Assembly: GCF_008831285.2 (NCBI RefSeq)
Contig: NC_045143.1
Span: 24,494,302 to 24,558,301 of the forward strand
Reading direction: 5' to 3'
From: Nymphaea colorata
Taxonomy: Eukaryota; Streptophyta; Magnoliopsida; Nymphaeales; Nymphaeaceae
Length of the DNA: 64,000 nt
Numbering within the stretch: the first letter of the stretch is position 1; each line of letters begins with the position of its first letter. A model generated the notes under the pieces. It made no database searches, had not been told where the DNA came from, and worked only from the letters and a program-made list of their open reading frames with translations. The position numbers and the translations under genes are program-made. Below are positions 26,846 to 37,043 of this stretch, piece by piece.

Positions 26846-27198
26846 GATGGTTGTTCTCCATTGGAATGAATCTGACGTGAATGATTGTTCTCCGTTTGGC
26901 TGAATCAGGTGACATTCGTAAGATGGGGAAGGCAGGACGGTGGTTGAAGAGCATGTTGGGTTTGGCCCGCCCAATCGGAGCGTGAAGCTGTGGAGGAAAT
27001 GTGCAGGAGGAAGTGGCAGTCTGGCAGAAGCGATGCCATGGAGGCAGCAAAAATGGGCCAGCCCTCATGCATTCTTATCATGGCCCGGCACCGGGTCCGG
27101 CCTGACCCGTTAATAGTTGGGATGGGTAGCAGGCTGGCCGGGTAGTTAACCGCACAAAATTGTTGGGTCGGGCTGCCATAGCCCGATGCCCAGGCCTA
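26436..27198. mobile_element. hAT-like non-autonomous DNA transposon, copy A
   Basis: 763 bp bounded by inverted ends TAGGCATGGGC (left) and GCCCAGGCCTA (right, reverse complement TAGGCCTGGGC). It is flanked by the 8-bp direct repeats GTCGAGCA (26428-26435) and GTCCAGCA (27199-27206), differing at one base. An 8-bp duplication with TAG-type ends is the hAT pattern. The subterminal parts are rich in GGCCCGG and its complement. The interior holds a CT microsatellite and no transposase, so it would need one in trans. The same element is present in copy B. Confidence 0.7.
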
Positions 27199-27280
27199 GT
27201 CCAGCATGCATCTAGTGTTTCTCTTTTTATTTAAAAAACAAGAATGTGGGCCCCTAGGTAGATGGCTGGGTCTTTGTGCA

Positions 27281-27306
27281 ATATATATATATATATATAT
27301 ATATAT
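27281..27306. repeat. AT dinucleotide microsatellite
   Basis: Thirteen AT units. The counterpart in copy B is at 55638-55662. Confidence 0.9.
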
Positions 27307-27928
27307 GAACTAATAATAGATGACAAAACTGCCTTATCACTTTTTTATCTATGTTGTTCTCCCAACCACCGTCAATAAAGTGATCAATTTCTATTCTGCT
27401 GGAGGTCACCAGACCAGTTTTCTATGCAATCTAAACTTATGGACATGATTTTAAATTTGGTAAGAAACAATCACACACACACATATATATATTAAGTTAA
27501 TCATATTTTGGATGTCAATAATGTTTTTAATAATCTAAAAATGAATGGCTCTTTTAACATCAAAATTTTGAACATCGTAGAAAAGAACAATTTTTTCATG
27601 AAAATAACTTGAACCGAAACATGATTTTTATAAATTTAGTATTAATTATATACATATTAGGAGGTTCACATTTTATTTAAAATATCTTTGAATATAAATT
27701 TGAGAGGTATGACTTTATCCCTTAGCCAAGTGGTATGGTGTGCATGTGTGCGTATTAATGACATTAGGGATGGGGTACAAAGGCTTCAGACTTGCGATCT
27801 CAACTATTAACTACTAAAATACTCTTAAGATAACATCTAAAAGGTTAGTTTGTTATAGAAAAAAAAAATGTTTTGAACATTGCACTTAGATGTATATAAT
27901 TGTCCACTTGGTTCAGCCATCATCTTCT

Positions 27929-27962
<34 letters not shown>
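27929..27962 (+). repeat. TC dinucleotide microsatellite
   Basis: Run of TC units inside the stretch that is absent from copy B. Confidence 0.85.
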
Positions 27963-27969
<7 letters not shown>

Positions 27970-28735
27970 CATATTACTTTATGCAAACCTTAACATTATG
28001 AGAAAGGTTAAGATGTGGCTGTTGGATTCAATATGTATTTTTGCAACCGAGTCCAATACGAACTTTATGCTAAATAAATTTGGATTGCGGATCATATATG
28101 TAAATTATTTTTACATTATAAAATCAATCAAATAAAAAATTAACAAGAAATCTGGCAAGTCCAAAAGGGGGAGCTCTAGGGGATGTAGAAGGCTTGGCTT
28201 TGGGGATTTTTCTACCAGATTTATTTAGGAGCAAGTAAATTACAAAATAGAATTTCTTCTTTAACACAACCTATAAAAAATGTGCCGATGAATATTTTTC
28301 TCATGTATTCTAGTATTATGTCAGATCACACCACGATTGATGGGAATTAAAGTTAATGTGAATGAAGAAAATATAATGAATTGGAGAGAGAAAAGAAGCA
28401 GCAATATGAACGTAGCTAGTCTGGAAGAGAAGAATACAGTGTAGGAAATTGACGAAACAGCGTGAAAGGATTGAAGCCAATGAGTAACAACTGACAGAAT
28501 TGAGGCCGGAATTTCTTGAGCCGTCCAGGGCCGAATTTCTTCTGTAACTTGATTACTTCAGCGCTCTACCACTCGCAAGAGGAAAATGTGGTGGTGGTGG
28601 TGATCAAAAGGACCCACCTGCTCAATTTGAATTTTATGTGCAGTTTTTTGCCTATGCTCTTCGCATCCTTCCAAAAATTGCTTCTCTTCCCCTGCCCTTC
28701 AATCTACCGAGAAACTGGGAGTGGCGTTGCAGGAG

Positions 28736-29842
28736 ATGGGGGCAGCAATAGATGCTCTTGTGCAAACAGCCATTTTTACTGCAACCAATTTGTTGAAAGA
28801 GATGAAAGACTACATCTTGAATGCCAAAGACGATCTGAAGAAGCTCCAAAGGATCCTGAAAATATTACAAAAGGCCATCAAAGATGCTGATCGAGTCCTT
28901 TTTCAGCAAGGAGTGCGACACAGAACTAGAGTTTGAGCTCAAGGATGTTCTTTATGATGCCGAGGACATCATCGAAGGATATCGAAGCAAAATTGAGGCC
29001 AGCAAGAGGGATCTGGTACGGAAGTGGTCTTTGACCACAGTGCTCTCTTCCTATTAAGAAAAAGTTTCTTTTCGTTACAAACTTGGTATCAAAATCAATG
29101 AAGGGCTTGATAAAATAAAGAAAGATTGGGATATGGTGGATAGGCTCAAAACAACACCAAAAGGGGGTGGTACCCTGTTTAATGTGAACATGTCAACCCC
29201 AAAGAGGCAACCCGTCACATAGGTATACAACTGCCCATAGGCAGGCAAAATGATAAAAAGGTGTTAGTAGAAATGCTCTTGACGAATGACTTTTGTAGTA
29301 AGACTGAGAAGGGTGCTACTTCTATTATCTCCATTGTTGGAAAGGGAGGGATTGGTAAAATGACTCTTGCAAACATGGTATTTAATGAAGTTGAACAACA
29401 GTTCATGGAACGCAGGTGGTGGGTTTGTGTTTCAGAAAGGCCAAACCATAAGGATTTGACTAAGGGAAGTGTGCAAGGGTTCTGCAGAAAACACTGATTG
29501 TTCCTTGACTGACTTATGCACACAATTACTGAACGAGCTCTCAAGGGAAAAAATTTTGTTGGTCCTAGATGATGTATGGGAAGTAAAATGGTGGGAGGAA
29601 GAGATAGGGGGAATATTGATGGCGGGTGCAATCGGGAGCAAAATTTTGATTACCAGTAGAAAGAAATATGTGTCTGAGGGAATGAGTGCTTTTTATATGC
29701 ATGAATTACAAGAATTTAGTTTCCACCAAAGTTGGTACTTGTTTGTGAAGGAGGTTTTAAGAGAGGGCCAAACAGAAGAAGATTTGGTGATGCATAAGAT
29801 CAAATTTGTTGGAGAGGGAATAGTAAAGAAGTGTGGTGGGTT
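28736..29842 (+). pseudogene. CC-NBS-LRR resistance-type pseudogene, copy A (truncated)
   Basis: Family members are intracellular immune receptors of plants. From ATG 28736 a coiled-coil/Rx-N type domain reads MGAAIDALVQTAIF, then LKKLQRILKILQKAIKDAD. A frameshift near 28893 moves the reading to FELKDVLYDAEDIIEGYRSK, and a TAA at about 29056 follows. The NB-ARC part has a P-loop VGKGGIGKMTLAN (29336-29374; canonical GKTTLA has T where this has M), an 11-bp deletion near 29460 relative to copy B, kinase 2 LLVLDDVWE (intact) and RNBS-B GSKILITSRKK. Similarity stops inside the GLPL motif at the duplication boundary (KKCGG then unrelated residues), so ARC2 and LRRs are absent. Not functional. Confidence 0.9.
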
Positions 29843-30714
29843 ATTTTTGCATGTCGCTGGGATTCAGATCCATTGGAATCTGGTATCCATTGGGCCAATT
29901 TAACAATCACACTACCTAGAAAAGACCCAAGGGCCCCTCATACCTTTCAGTTTAAGTGTCACGAACTCACATTTAATTGTTCATATATGTTTTTGGTATT
30001 ATCATTTTTAAAAAAGGTAAATTTTATATAGTGTTTTGCCGATTCACAGTTGAATCAATTGAATTGTTAAAATAGCCAATTTTACAGAATTGACCAGCTT
30101 GATTGATTTGATTCCATGTATGTATGTTTTTTGCAATAGCAGTATTTATAAAAATATAAACTGAATCCTCACAAGATGGTTTCCACAACCATAAATGTTT
30201 ACTACCCACGAATGTTTTTTTAGAAAATCAACAGAGAACGTCAAGATACAACCCTCGCCGACATTTCATCCAGTTATATTAATCATGAGCTGATAAAAAT
30301 CCAAGCCTCCAAAAGAGTTAATTTTCCTTAATATTTCTGGAACTTACAATAATTTAGTGTGCATTGTCAAGGTATCATTTGTTTGCAGGGATATTATATG
30401 AGTGTCTAATAAATCCACTCTAAAGATTAGGGCCTCATGAAACAGTACTAAAATTTATGTGTTATCCTTCATCGAACACTCACATAATAATGTTCATGCA
30501 TGTTGTTAAACAACCCCTAAGAGTATTTAATGACAATGAATCTCTTCTCGATTATTTCTTTTCTGAGAACAAAGTATCTTTATTTAAGGGCATAGCTAAG
30601 GATGTCGATGTATCTAATATCTGATTAAATTAGAAAGGAAAATAAAAGTGTTTAGGTTCAATTTCAAACAAATATCCTTGTATATTTAATATACAAACAA
30701 TTTGAAAGATGGCC
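29843..30714. other. Spacer beyond the copy A breakpoint
   Basis: AT-rich sequence with no recognisable gene; the NBS frame runs out by 29903. Nothing further is seen. Confidence 0.5.
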
Positions 30715-31090
30715 AGTCCTTCACATGTCAAAATATGGTCCGAATTTGATTGCATAAGTAAAGGATGGATTCAGACTTGGATCATGTTAAAATGAAAATT
30801 AGATATCAGATCGGATCTGGACTATAAATTCAAAAATTTAATTCACACAAACTTTTCTTTCATTAATATTCAAATCTTAAATCAAATCTAAATATGTGAA
30901 CTTCTGATATATAGAATAGGGTAATGCCATACATTCCGTTCGAATCTGATCCGATGGGGTATCATTCTTTCGCCGGCCATACGCCATGCAAGGTTGGGGA
31001 GAGAATGGAATTGCTTTTAGAAAGATACAAATAGCACCACATGTTCTCTTCAATTTGTCGCGTTGACAATTTGTCCTTGTGAAGAGAGAG
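30715..31090 (-). repeat. Inverted copy of the 59.9-60.2 kb segment
   Basis: The reverse complement of this stretch aligns with about 59885-60245. Shared phrases include TTTCTAAAAGCAATTCCATTC, GTATGGCC and ACCATATTTTGA, with similar spacing and moderate divergence. It is probably a dispersed element or an old inverted duplicate. No protein is recognised. Confidence 0.65.
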
Positions 31091-31130
31091 AGGGAGAAAA
31101 TGGGGGGGGGGGGCGGTGGAGTTGACGTGA

Positions 31131-31745
31131 ACATTTTTATTACAATATAAATGAGTTAAGCAAGTTAAGGGAGTCGAGCTCAAGAGAGACAAGCTTGGGC
31201 TCCACACATTTTCAGCCCTACTTGGCAATGCAACGTCCTTGCTACGAGTTTGGGCATCCCAAACATTTTTATTACAATATAACAGATAACAAAATACAAG
31301 ATACCTGAGCTAGAACAAACCAAAAAAGAAGAGAGACATAAACCTCAAATACAAAGATAGAAACTACAAATAACCAAAAAGAAGATAGGCATAAAACCAA
31401 CCTCACTGTACAAAAGGATTACAGCCTCATTGCAATCGATTGTTGACAGCAAATACATCAGCTATAAAAAACCATTTTCTGCACACCATTTCCCCACATA
31501 CAGATCGACTGGGAAACCATGTAGTAAGGAGGAAAGATCACCTCTTGATGTTTGCACTTTATACCAGCTATCATATCCTTTAAATCATTGCAGACTCTCC
31601 ATTCGAGACCACTCAGAATCAAATTGGCATGATGCATAATACAATTTCTTTCTTTCCTTATGTTCCAAAAGAGTACATGTAAGCATAAACACGGTGTATT
31701 GTAACCCATTTATTTGAAAGACCATTTGAACCACCATGAGATAAC
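31131..31745 (-). mobile_element. LINE (non-LTR retrotransposon) 3' fragment
   Basis: On the minus strand 31709-31458 encodes HVLFWNIRKERNCIMHHANL, resembling the C-terminal end of plant LINE ORF2 (the W-x-x-W/R-K-E-R-N signature of the zinc-binding RVT tail). Downstream come a T-rich 3' region and TTGTAATAAAAATGT. The same tail end recurs at 31131-31150, suggesting a second truncated 3' end. Only the last part of ORF2 is present. The call rests on one short motif plus the tail. Confidence 0.45.
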
Positions 31746-31775
31746 TTCTTGAATAGAGTTATGCACTTCTAGCCA

Positions 31776-32055
31776 TGACCCCTCCCCCCTCATATTTTGG
31801 AAAAAATATGATACTTATATTTTTAAAAAAATATTAATTTGGGCTATGTAAAAATTTTGAAAAATATTGTTTAGTACTTGTATATTTTTTGCAAATACTA
31901 TTCTACCCTTCCTAAAAAAAGTTGCTGGCTTTGCCCTTGTATCTAGGGTCTTTTGTTTTTTATTTCATGTCCATTTCATCTCAAGTTAACAAAATTATGA
32001 GCACCCCAGTCCTCACACCAAATTTTCACCTTTATTGTAACCCAAACACCGCTAA
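31776..32055 (+). repeat. Dispersed AT-rich repeat, copy 1
   Basis: CCCCTCCCCCCTCATATTTT, then GGCTATGTAAAAATTTTGAA and CAAATTTTCACC, recur at 34538-34765 and 34955-35000. It lies immediately left of segmental copy B. Class unknown. Confidence 0.7.
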
Positions 32056-32094
32056 ATTAAGTAACAAACTTCTTCTCGTCCCCAAAAGGCAGCT

Positions 32095-33097
32095 TTATTC
32101 TCTTATCACTGTCTTTGTGACTGCTGGATCCTTTGGATTAAATTCATTCACAATTGTTTTTTCTTGCTTTAGTTTGTATGAATACCTTTGTCTATCATAA
32201 AGAAAGTGATGTTCTCGACATTTTCTCTTTTTTACTGGTGGATATTATGGATTAAATTCATATCACAACTGCCTTTTCTTGCTTTAGTTTATACGAATAC
32301 GTTGCTCTATTGTAATAAAAATGATGCTCTTGTCACCATGTTTTCTGTACTGATTGATGGTTTTGATTAAATTCATTTCACAATATTCGGTTTTTTGCTT
32401 GAGTTTATATGAATACCCTGAAGAGGTTGAAACTCCTTCCCTTTCTCCTCTTACTCAGTTTTCGGTGGAGAGCAGTACACATGTGAACTAAAGTGTCACG
32501 CATCTATCTTTTGCAGTCTCCAATAATTGCAGCCATAGTGAATGAACTAACAGTAAACGTTTGTTGGCCCATCACCCTGAACAACTATGCTACACTGCTT
32601 GGGGCTTTCTTGATATGTGGGGACAGATTGAAATGCAAATTGTCAATTTTGTATAGGTTTTTACAAACGGACATCAAATGCAATTTAGCTACTCTACCTT
32701 GTGAAATCAAATTTAAATTTAGTTAATCAGGTTCTGTTGAAAAAGAATAAATACTCTAGCTATAGGCCACATATTAGACAAATAAGAGACCATAAGGACT
32801 CACTGATCTCTCAACAATTTGCTTTACGTTCTCATTCTGAGGCATTCAATAATACCCATCATGTATATTATATTCTCACTATAGCGATAATTTCTCTTGT
32901 AACACCATGACATATTTGTTAAATTATTGGTATTTGATTGTTTTAATGTTTTAAAGCAAGAGAAATGATTAATGCTGAGACACGATTAAAAATTTAAAAC
33001 AAATAATTTCTTAAAAAATGAATTACTGCCTTAAAAAAAAAGGGGCCACTATCGATAGACTTTAGGGAGTCAAAGATAGACTTTAGGGAGTCAAAAT
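32095..33097 (+). repeat. Segmental duplication, copy B part 1
   Basis: Matches copy A from 22545, ending in a doubled ATAGACTTTAGGGAGTCAAA at about 33055-33097. It contains about 120 bp near 32470-32590 that copy A lacks. No gene. Confidence 0.85.
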
Positions 33098-34537
33098 CAG
33101 AAAGTTTACACACTTATCAAGAAAGTATCCAAAGTGAAGCTTTTCTCTCTTCTTTTGCTCTAACTTCTACAAAATGAAATTAAAAAAAAAGCCCACTTGA
33201 AAGGAAATAGGTCAAAAGACTAGTAACAAAACCTAACCCTGAATACGTAATTGGTCTGAGCCAACTTTGTGTGGCTAGTGCCACTTGATCATGCCCTGTT
33301 GCTATTGTTAGGGAGACCTTTCACATCCCATTCTGAGCTCATAGTTCTGTCAAACAAGTATGTTGGAATAAAACAGCTCAACTGGATTAGTATGAGTCCT
33401 GGACATCATCAACTTTGTCTCTTCATAATAGGGATGGCCAGCCTTAGGTTTGGCAAGGTCGATGGCACGAACAAGTTGTACTTCTAGTCAATGGTCAGAT
33501 CATGCAACTTGGATTGGATCAATAAATTTTTGGATTTGGACAAAAAAAATCATGCATCCAAACTTTTACATAATACAATGATAAATTCGACGAATGTGAG
33601 AAAGAGGAAGTGTAGGTGATGTAGAAGTTTGTGGATTGGGATTTTTTCCAGATTTATTTAACACCAATCATGGACCTTGGCAGCCTGTAGAGCACTACCT
33701 TCCTCTTCCTTCTCTTTCCATTTTCGTAGAGTGAACAACAAGCCGATTTATTTCCATTTTTAAACATTTCTCTCACTTCTTTTTTTTTTTCTCGATGCCA
33801 ACCTTGTTCGCAACTCACTTATCCATTTTCCCCACATTATTATGAATGAAAAAGGAAGTGATATGTGGAAAATATTATCTTGGTAGGCACCATGTTTCCA
33901 AATCAAAAGAAAACTAAAGTTAGATATGTAAGCGGCTTTGTTTGTTTGAAAAATTTACTAATGTAGATTTGATTGTCATGGTTGGGATTTTGCAATCGTG
34001 GAAATGTCAATGGCCTAAAATTAAATCTATTAAAATTTGTTTAAGTACCACTAAAAAATCCTAATTAATTTACTAATGATAAGCGACTTTCTTTCTTTTC
34101 TACATGTAACACTAAAACGACTGGACAAGTGGTTTTGAAGCCATTCATGGTGAAGAATTAATATGGCAAGTCAAAATTTTCGAATGTTTTTGCCATTGAT
34201 CCACTTCTTTCTCTTCAATTATAAAAATAGGTGAGCATAGCCCATGCAAAAATTATTGATTGATACCTAGACAGCCGAGAGTTTTTATAACAAGGCTTTT
34301 TTCTATTGAATTATTTACTGTTGATCACAATTTTATCAAGATTAGTGAATATTTGTGTCGTCGCCTTAAATTCCAAATCCTGGATGTATGAACACAAGTA
34401 TGGCGCATTACTTGGAAGCCAATCCTGGTGACACATCAATGTACCAGCGACACCCGTGATAGTAAGTATCAATTGCCAAATAATCTTATTGTAAGGATCT
34501 AGGCTGGGGCAGAAGGAGGGGGAGCTGGCAGGAGCCA

Positions 34538-35000
34538 TAGCCCCTCCCCCCTCATGTTTTCGAAAAAAAAGTTGATACTTACATTTTAAAAAAGTTTTTA
34601 AATTGGCCTATGTAAAATTTTGAAAAATATTGTTTGTCCCTTTTATAATTTTTGCAAATACTGTTCTGCCCTTCCTACAAAAATTGCTGGCTTCATCCCT
34701 GGATCTCGGGGTCTACTGTTTTTTATTTAATATCCATTTCATCTCAAGTTAATGAAATTATGAGTACCTCATGTCAGAACAACATCACAATCAATAAGAG
34801 AAGAACTAATAAGAAACTAGACTGACATAGAAAATATATCTCTAGCAAGAAATTCTTGCTTGTGGGTAAGAATTGCCTCCACTGTAGGTTGCATGTGACT
34901 GTGTAATTTCATAAGATCATCTTGCTTGAGTAGTTGTTCTAGAATCCCCTATCCCCAATACTCACACCAAATTTTCACCTTCTTACTGTTACCCAAACAC
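34538..35000 (+). repeat. Dispersed AT-rich repeat, copy 2 (split)
   Basis: 34538-34765 and 34955-35000 match consecutive parts of 31776-32055. The middle, 34766-34954, is extra sequence, so either this copy carries an insertion or the other a deletion. Confidence 0.65.
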
Positions 35001-35582
35001 CGCTAGATTTTCCATATTAATGAGAAATGAGCTTTTGGAACATCTAAATTGAGAACAGGAGAGAGATGGTCCCCTTGTCATCGACCTCTATGGAGTGGTT
35101 CCCTCCCTTCTTAAAGGCAACAACAAAGAAAGCAGTAGAAACACAAGTCATATTTTTCCTCACCCAATCCTAACAAAATCCCAAATAAGAAAGCCCAAAG
35201 TGCATAAGGACAGTCTCACTTTGTCAAGAGCTTTTGAAACATCTAATTTGAGAAGAAAAATTTGTTCTATATGCCCTTTTCTAAGCTGTTGACCACTTCA
35301 AGAGCAAGACACATGGATGGTGAATAAATCTACTAGGGAGATCAGAAGTACAACTAGTTTATAGATCACATTGCATAATGATATAAGTCAAGACTTTTAT
35401 ATCGATAATGATACAGAATTAAGAATCAATATCATATGTGTTCCATTTATGTTTGTGTGAAGAAATTTCTCACCACCAGAGTCATATTGTTTGCATCCAA
35501 AAATTTCTTTTGGTTCACCCATGAGAATTTGTTTTGCAAACTAGAAAAGGGGTCCACCAGCCATTGGAAAAGAAAGTTCGAT

Positions 35583-35792
35583 AATTTTTGTTTGATAAAA
35601 TAGTAAGAGATATGTTTGAGAAGAAACAATCTTAATTAATGAATCATTTGATTTGTAATAATCATTTAAAGTAAAAAAAAATATGTCAATTTTTGTTTGA
35701 TAAAATGGTAAGAGATATGTTTTAGAAGAAACAATCTTAATTAATGAATCATTTGATTTGTAATAATCATTTAAAGTAAAAAAAATTATGTC
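35583..35792 (+). repeat. Tandem repeat, two 105-bp units
   Basis: AATTTTTGTTTGATAAAAT starts at 35583 and again at 35688, and a partial third unit starts at 35793. The units differ by only a few bases. Confidence 0.85.
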
Positions 35793-36138
35793 AATTTTTG
35801 AAAGAAGAGTTTTGATAAAATTTTATAAAAATGCTTTAATGAAATGATCATTTGTAAAGTAAAGAAAGTTAATAGATATCTTTTGAAACACAAGTTAATC
35901 TCAGGTTTTAGCCTAACTCTATTACCATATTATTGAGGATCGATCATGTTTTGCTTTGGTTTCCTAAAGAAGTGGTTGTGGGTATCCGTGAATCTTATGA
36001 ATGCATGCTGAATATGAAAGTTAAATGAAAAGAGAAAGAATTCTCTATGCTTGAAAGAAAATTAGAAAAGTCATTCATACCATAACATGCATATTAAAAA
36101 AAAAAGTTTTCAAAAATGAGTTGTATGCAATCCTAGTG

Positions 36139-37043
36139 TACTCCGGATGATAAGGATCATGTATTGCACCTTAATATTGGCCTTGGTGAAGTCGAATGAT
36201 TTTGGGCCGAGCAAAATGGGAGCTTTTTTTTGTTTAATATATAAATAGAGAGACAGATTAGAAGAGAGAGTAAAAGGGAGAGAAGTCTAAAAAGAGGGAA
36301 GAAAAGGTGGGTGGGGGAGGAGACAAGAACCAGTCCAGTTGACCTCATAATGGCACCCCTAATCTCAAAATCAACATTGTTCCTCAATACCATTAGGATA
36401 GCACCCTCCAAGAATCAAACTAAAGACATGGCTGTAACATGCTGCCTAACCCAACCATTGTCCTACCCATCATTTGTTTAAAAGGGGTGGAGAGAGAGAG
36501 AAAGAGACGAGGGGTTTAAGAAAGAAAAAAGAAAAAAGAGAGATTAAAAGAGAGGTAAAAGAAAGAGAGAGAAAGAAAGAGATTTAAAAAAAGGGAGAGA
36601 GAGAGCTGAAGAGAGAGGGAGAGAGAGAAAAGAGAAATTTTAGAGAGAGACATCTAAAGGGAGAGAAATCAAAGAGAGAGAGAAATCAGAGAGAGAGAAA
36701 AAAAATAGGAGAGAGAAATAAAAAGATTAAAAGAGAGATTTTGTGTTTTTAAATTCTCTTTCCTGGAGGGAAACAAGGATTAGCTAGTTTGGAAAATAAT
36801 TTAAATATTATAACGACTTCATTACATTTGTTGTAGTTCAGAGAGAAACTTAAGCTTATAAAGAAAGAGTCTAAGCAAAGTCTCCAAAGCCTTTAATTTC
36901 AAGAGTTTGAGATGCTTTTGAAACTATAAAAAAAATCTTTGTATTCAAGTGTAAATAGTAAGGAAGACATCCTATGTAATCTTGGCAATTACGAGAAGAC
37001 GCCCTCCCATCATTAGGTATAAGATGAAGCCTAGATAATGAGG
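36139..37043 (+). repeat. Segmental duplication, copy B part 2
   Basis: Matches copy A about 23395-24264, including the GA tract (36483-36745), and ends at AATGAGG where element 2 is inserted. TGAGG (37039-37043) is the left target duplication. Confidence 0.9.

Larger units (their letters stand above)
22545..29842 (+). repeat. Segmental duplication, copy A
   Basis: Sequence from TTATTCTCTTATCACTGTC to the NBS motif KKCGG is repeated in order and orientation at 32095-33097, 36139-37043 and 53328-57965. A 100-bp sample at 24351-24450 against 53429-53528 shows about 5 differences. Copy A lacks the retrotransposon and the 3-kb insertion of copy B but has a private 0.7-kb tandem duplication and about 250 bp near 27710-27960 absent from B. 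Between 22545 and 28735 there is no intact gene. Confidence 0.9.
33098..36138. other. 3-kb insertion in copy B (or deletion from copy A)
   Basis: Sequence with no counterpart in copy A, lying between the GGGAGTCAAA repeat and ATGATAAGGATC. It includes the second dispersed repeat copy (34538-35000) and a 105-bp tandem repeat (35583-35792). No coding frame is recognised and no terminal repeats were found, so it looks composite. Confidence 0.6.

Noticed and set aside
26306-26869. 187-codon frame spanning the hAT-like element
   Set aside because: It crosses the transposon boundary and includes a CT microsatellite (SLSLSLSL); no transposase motif was found.
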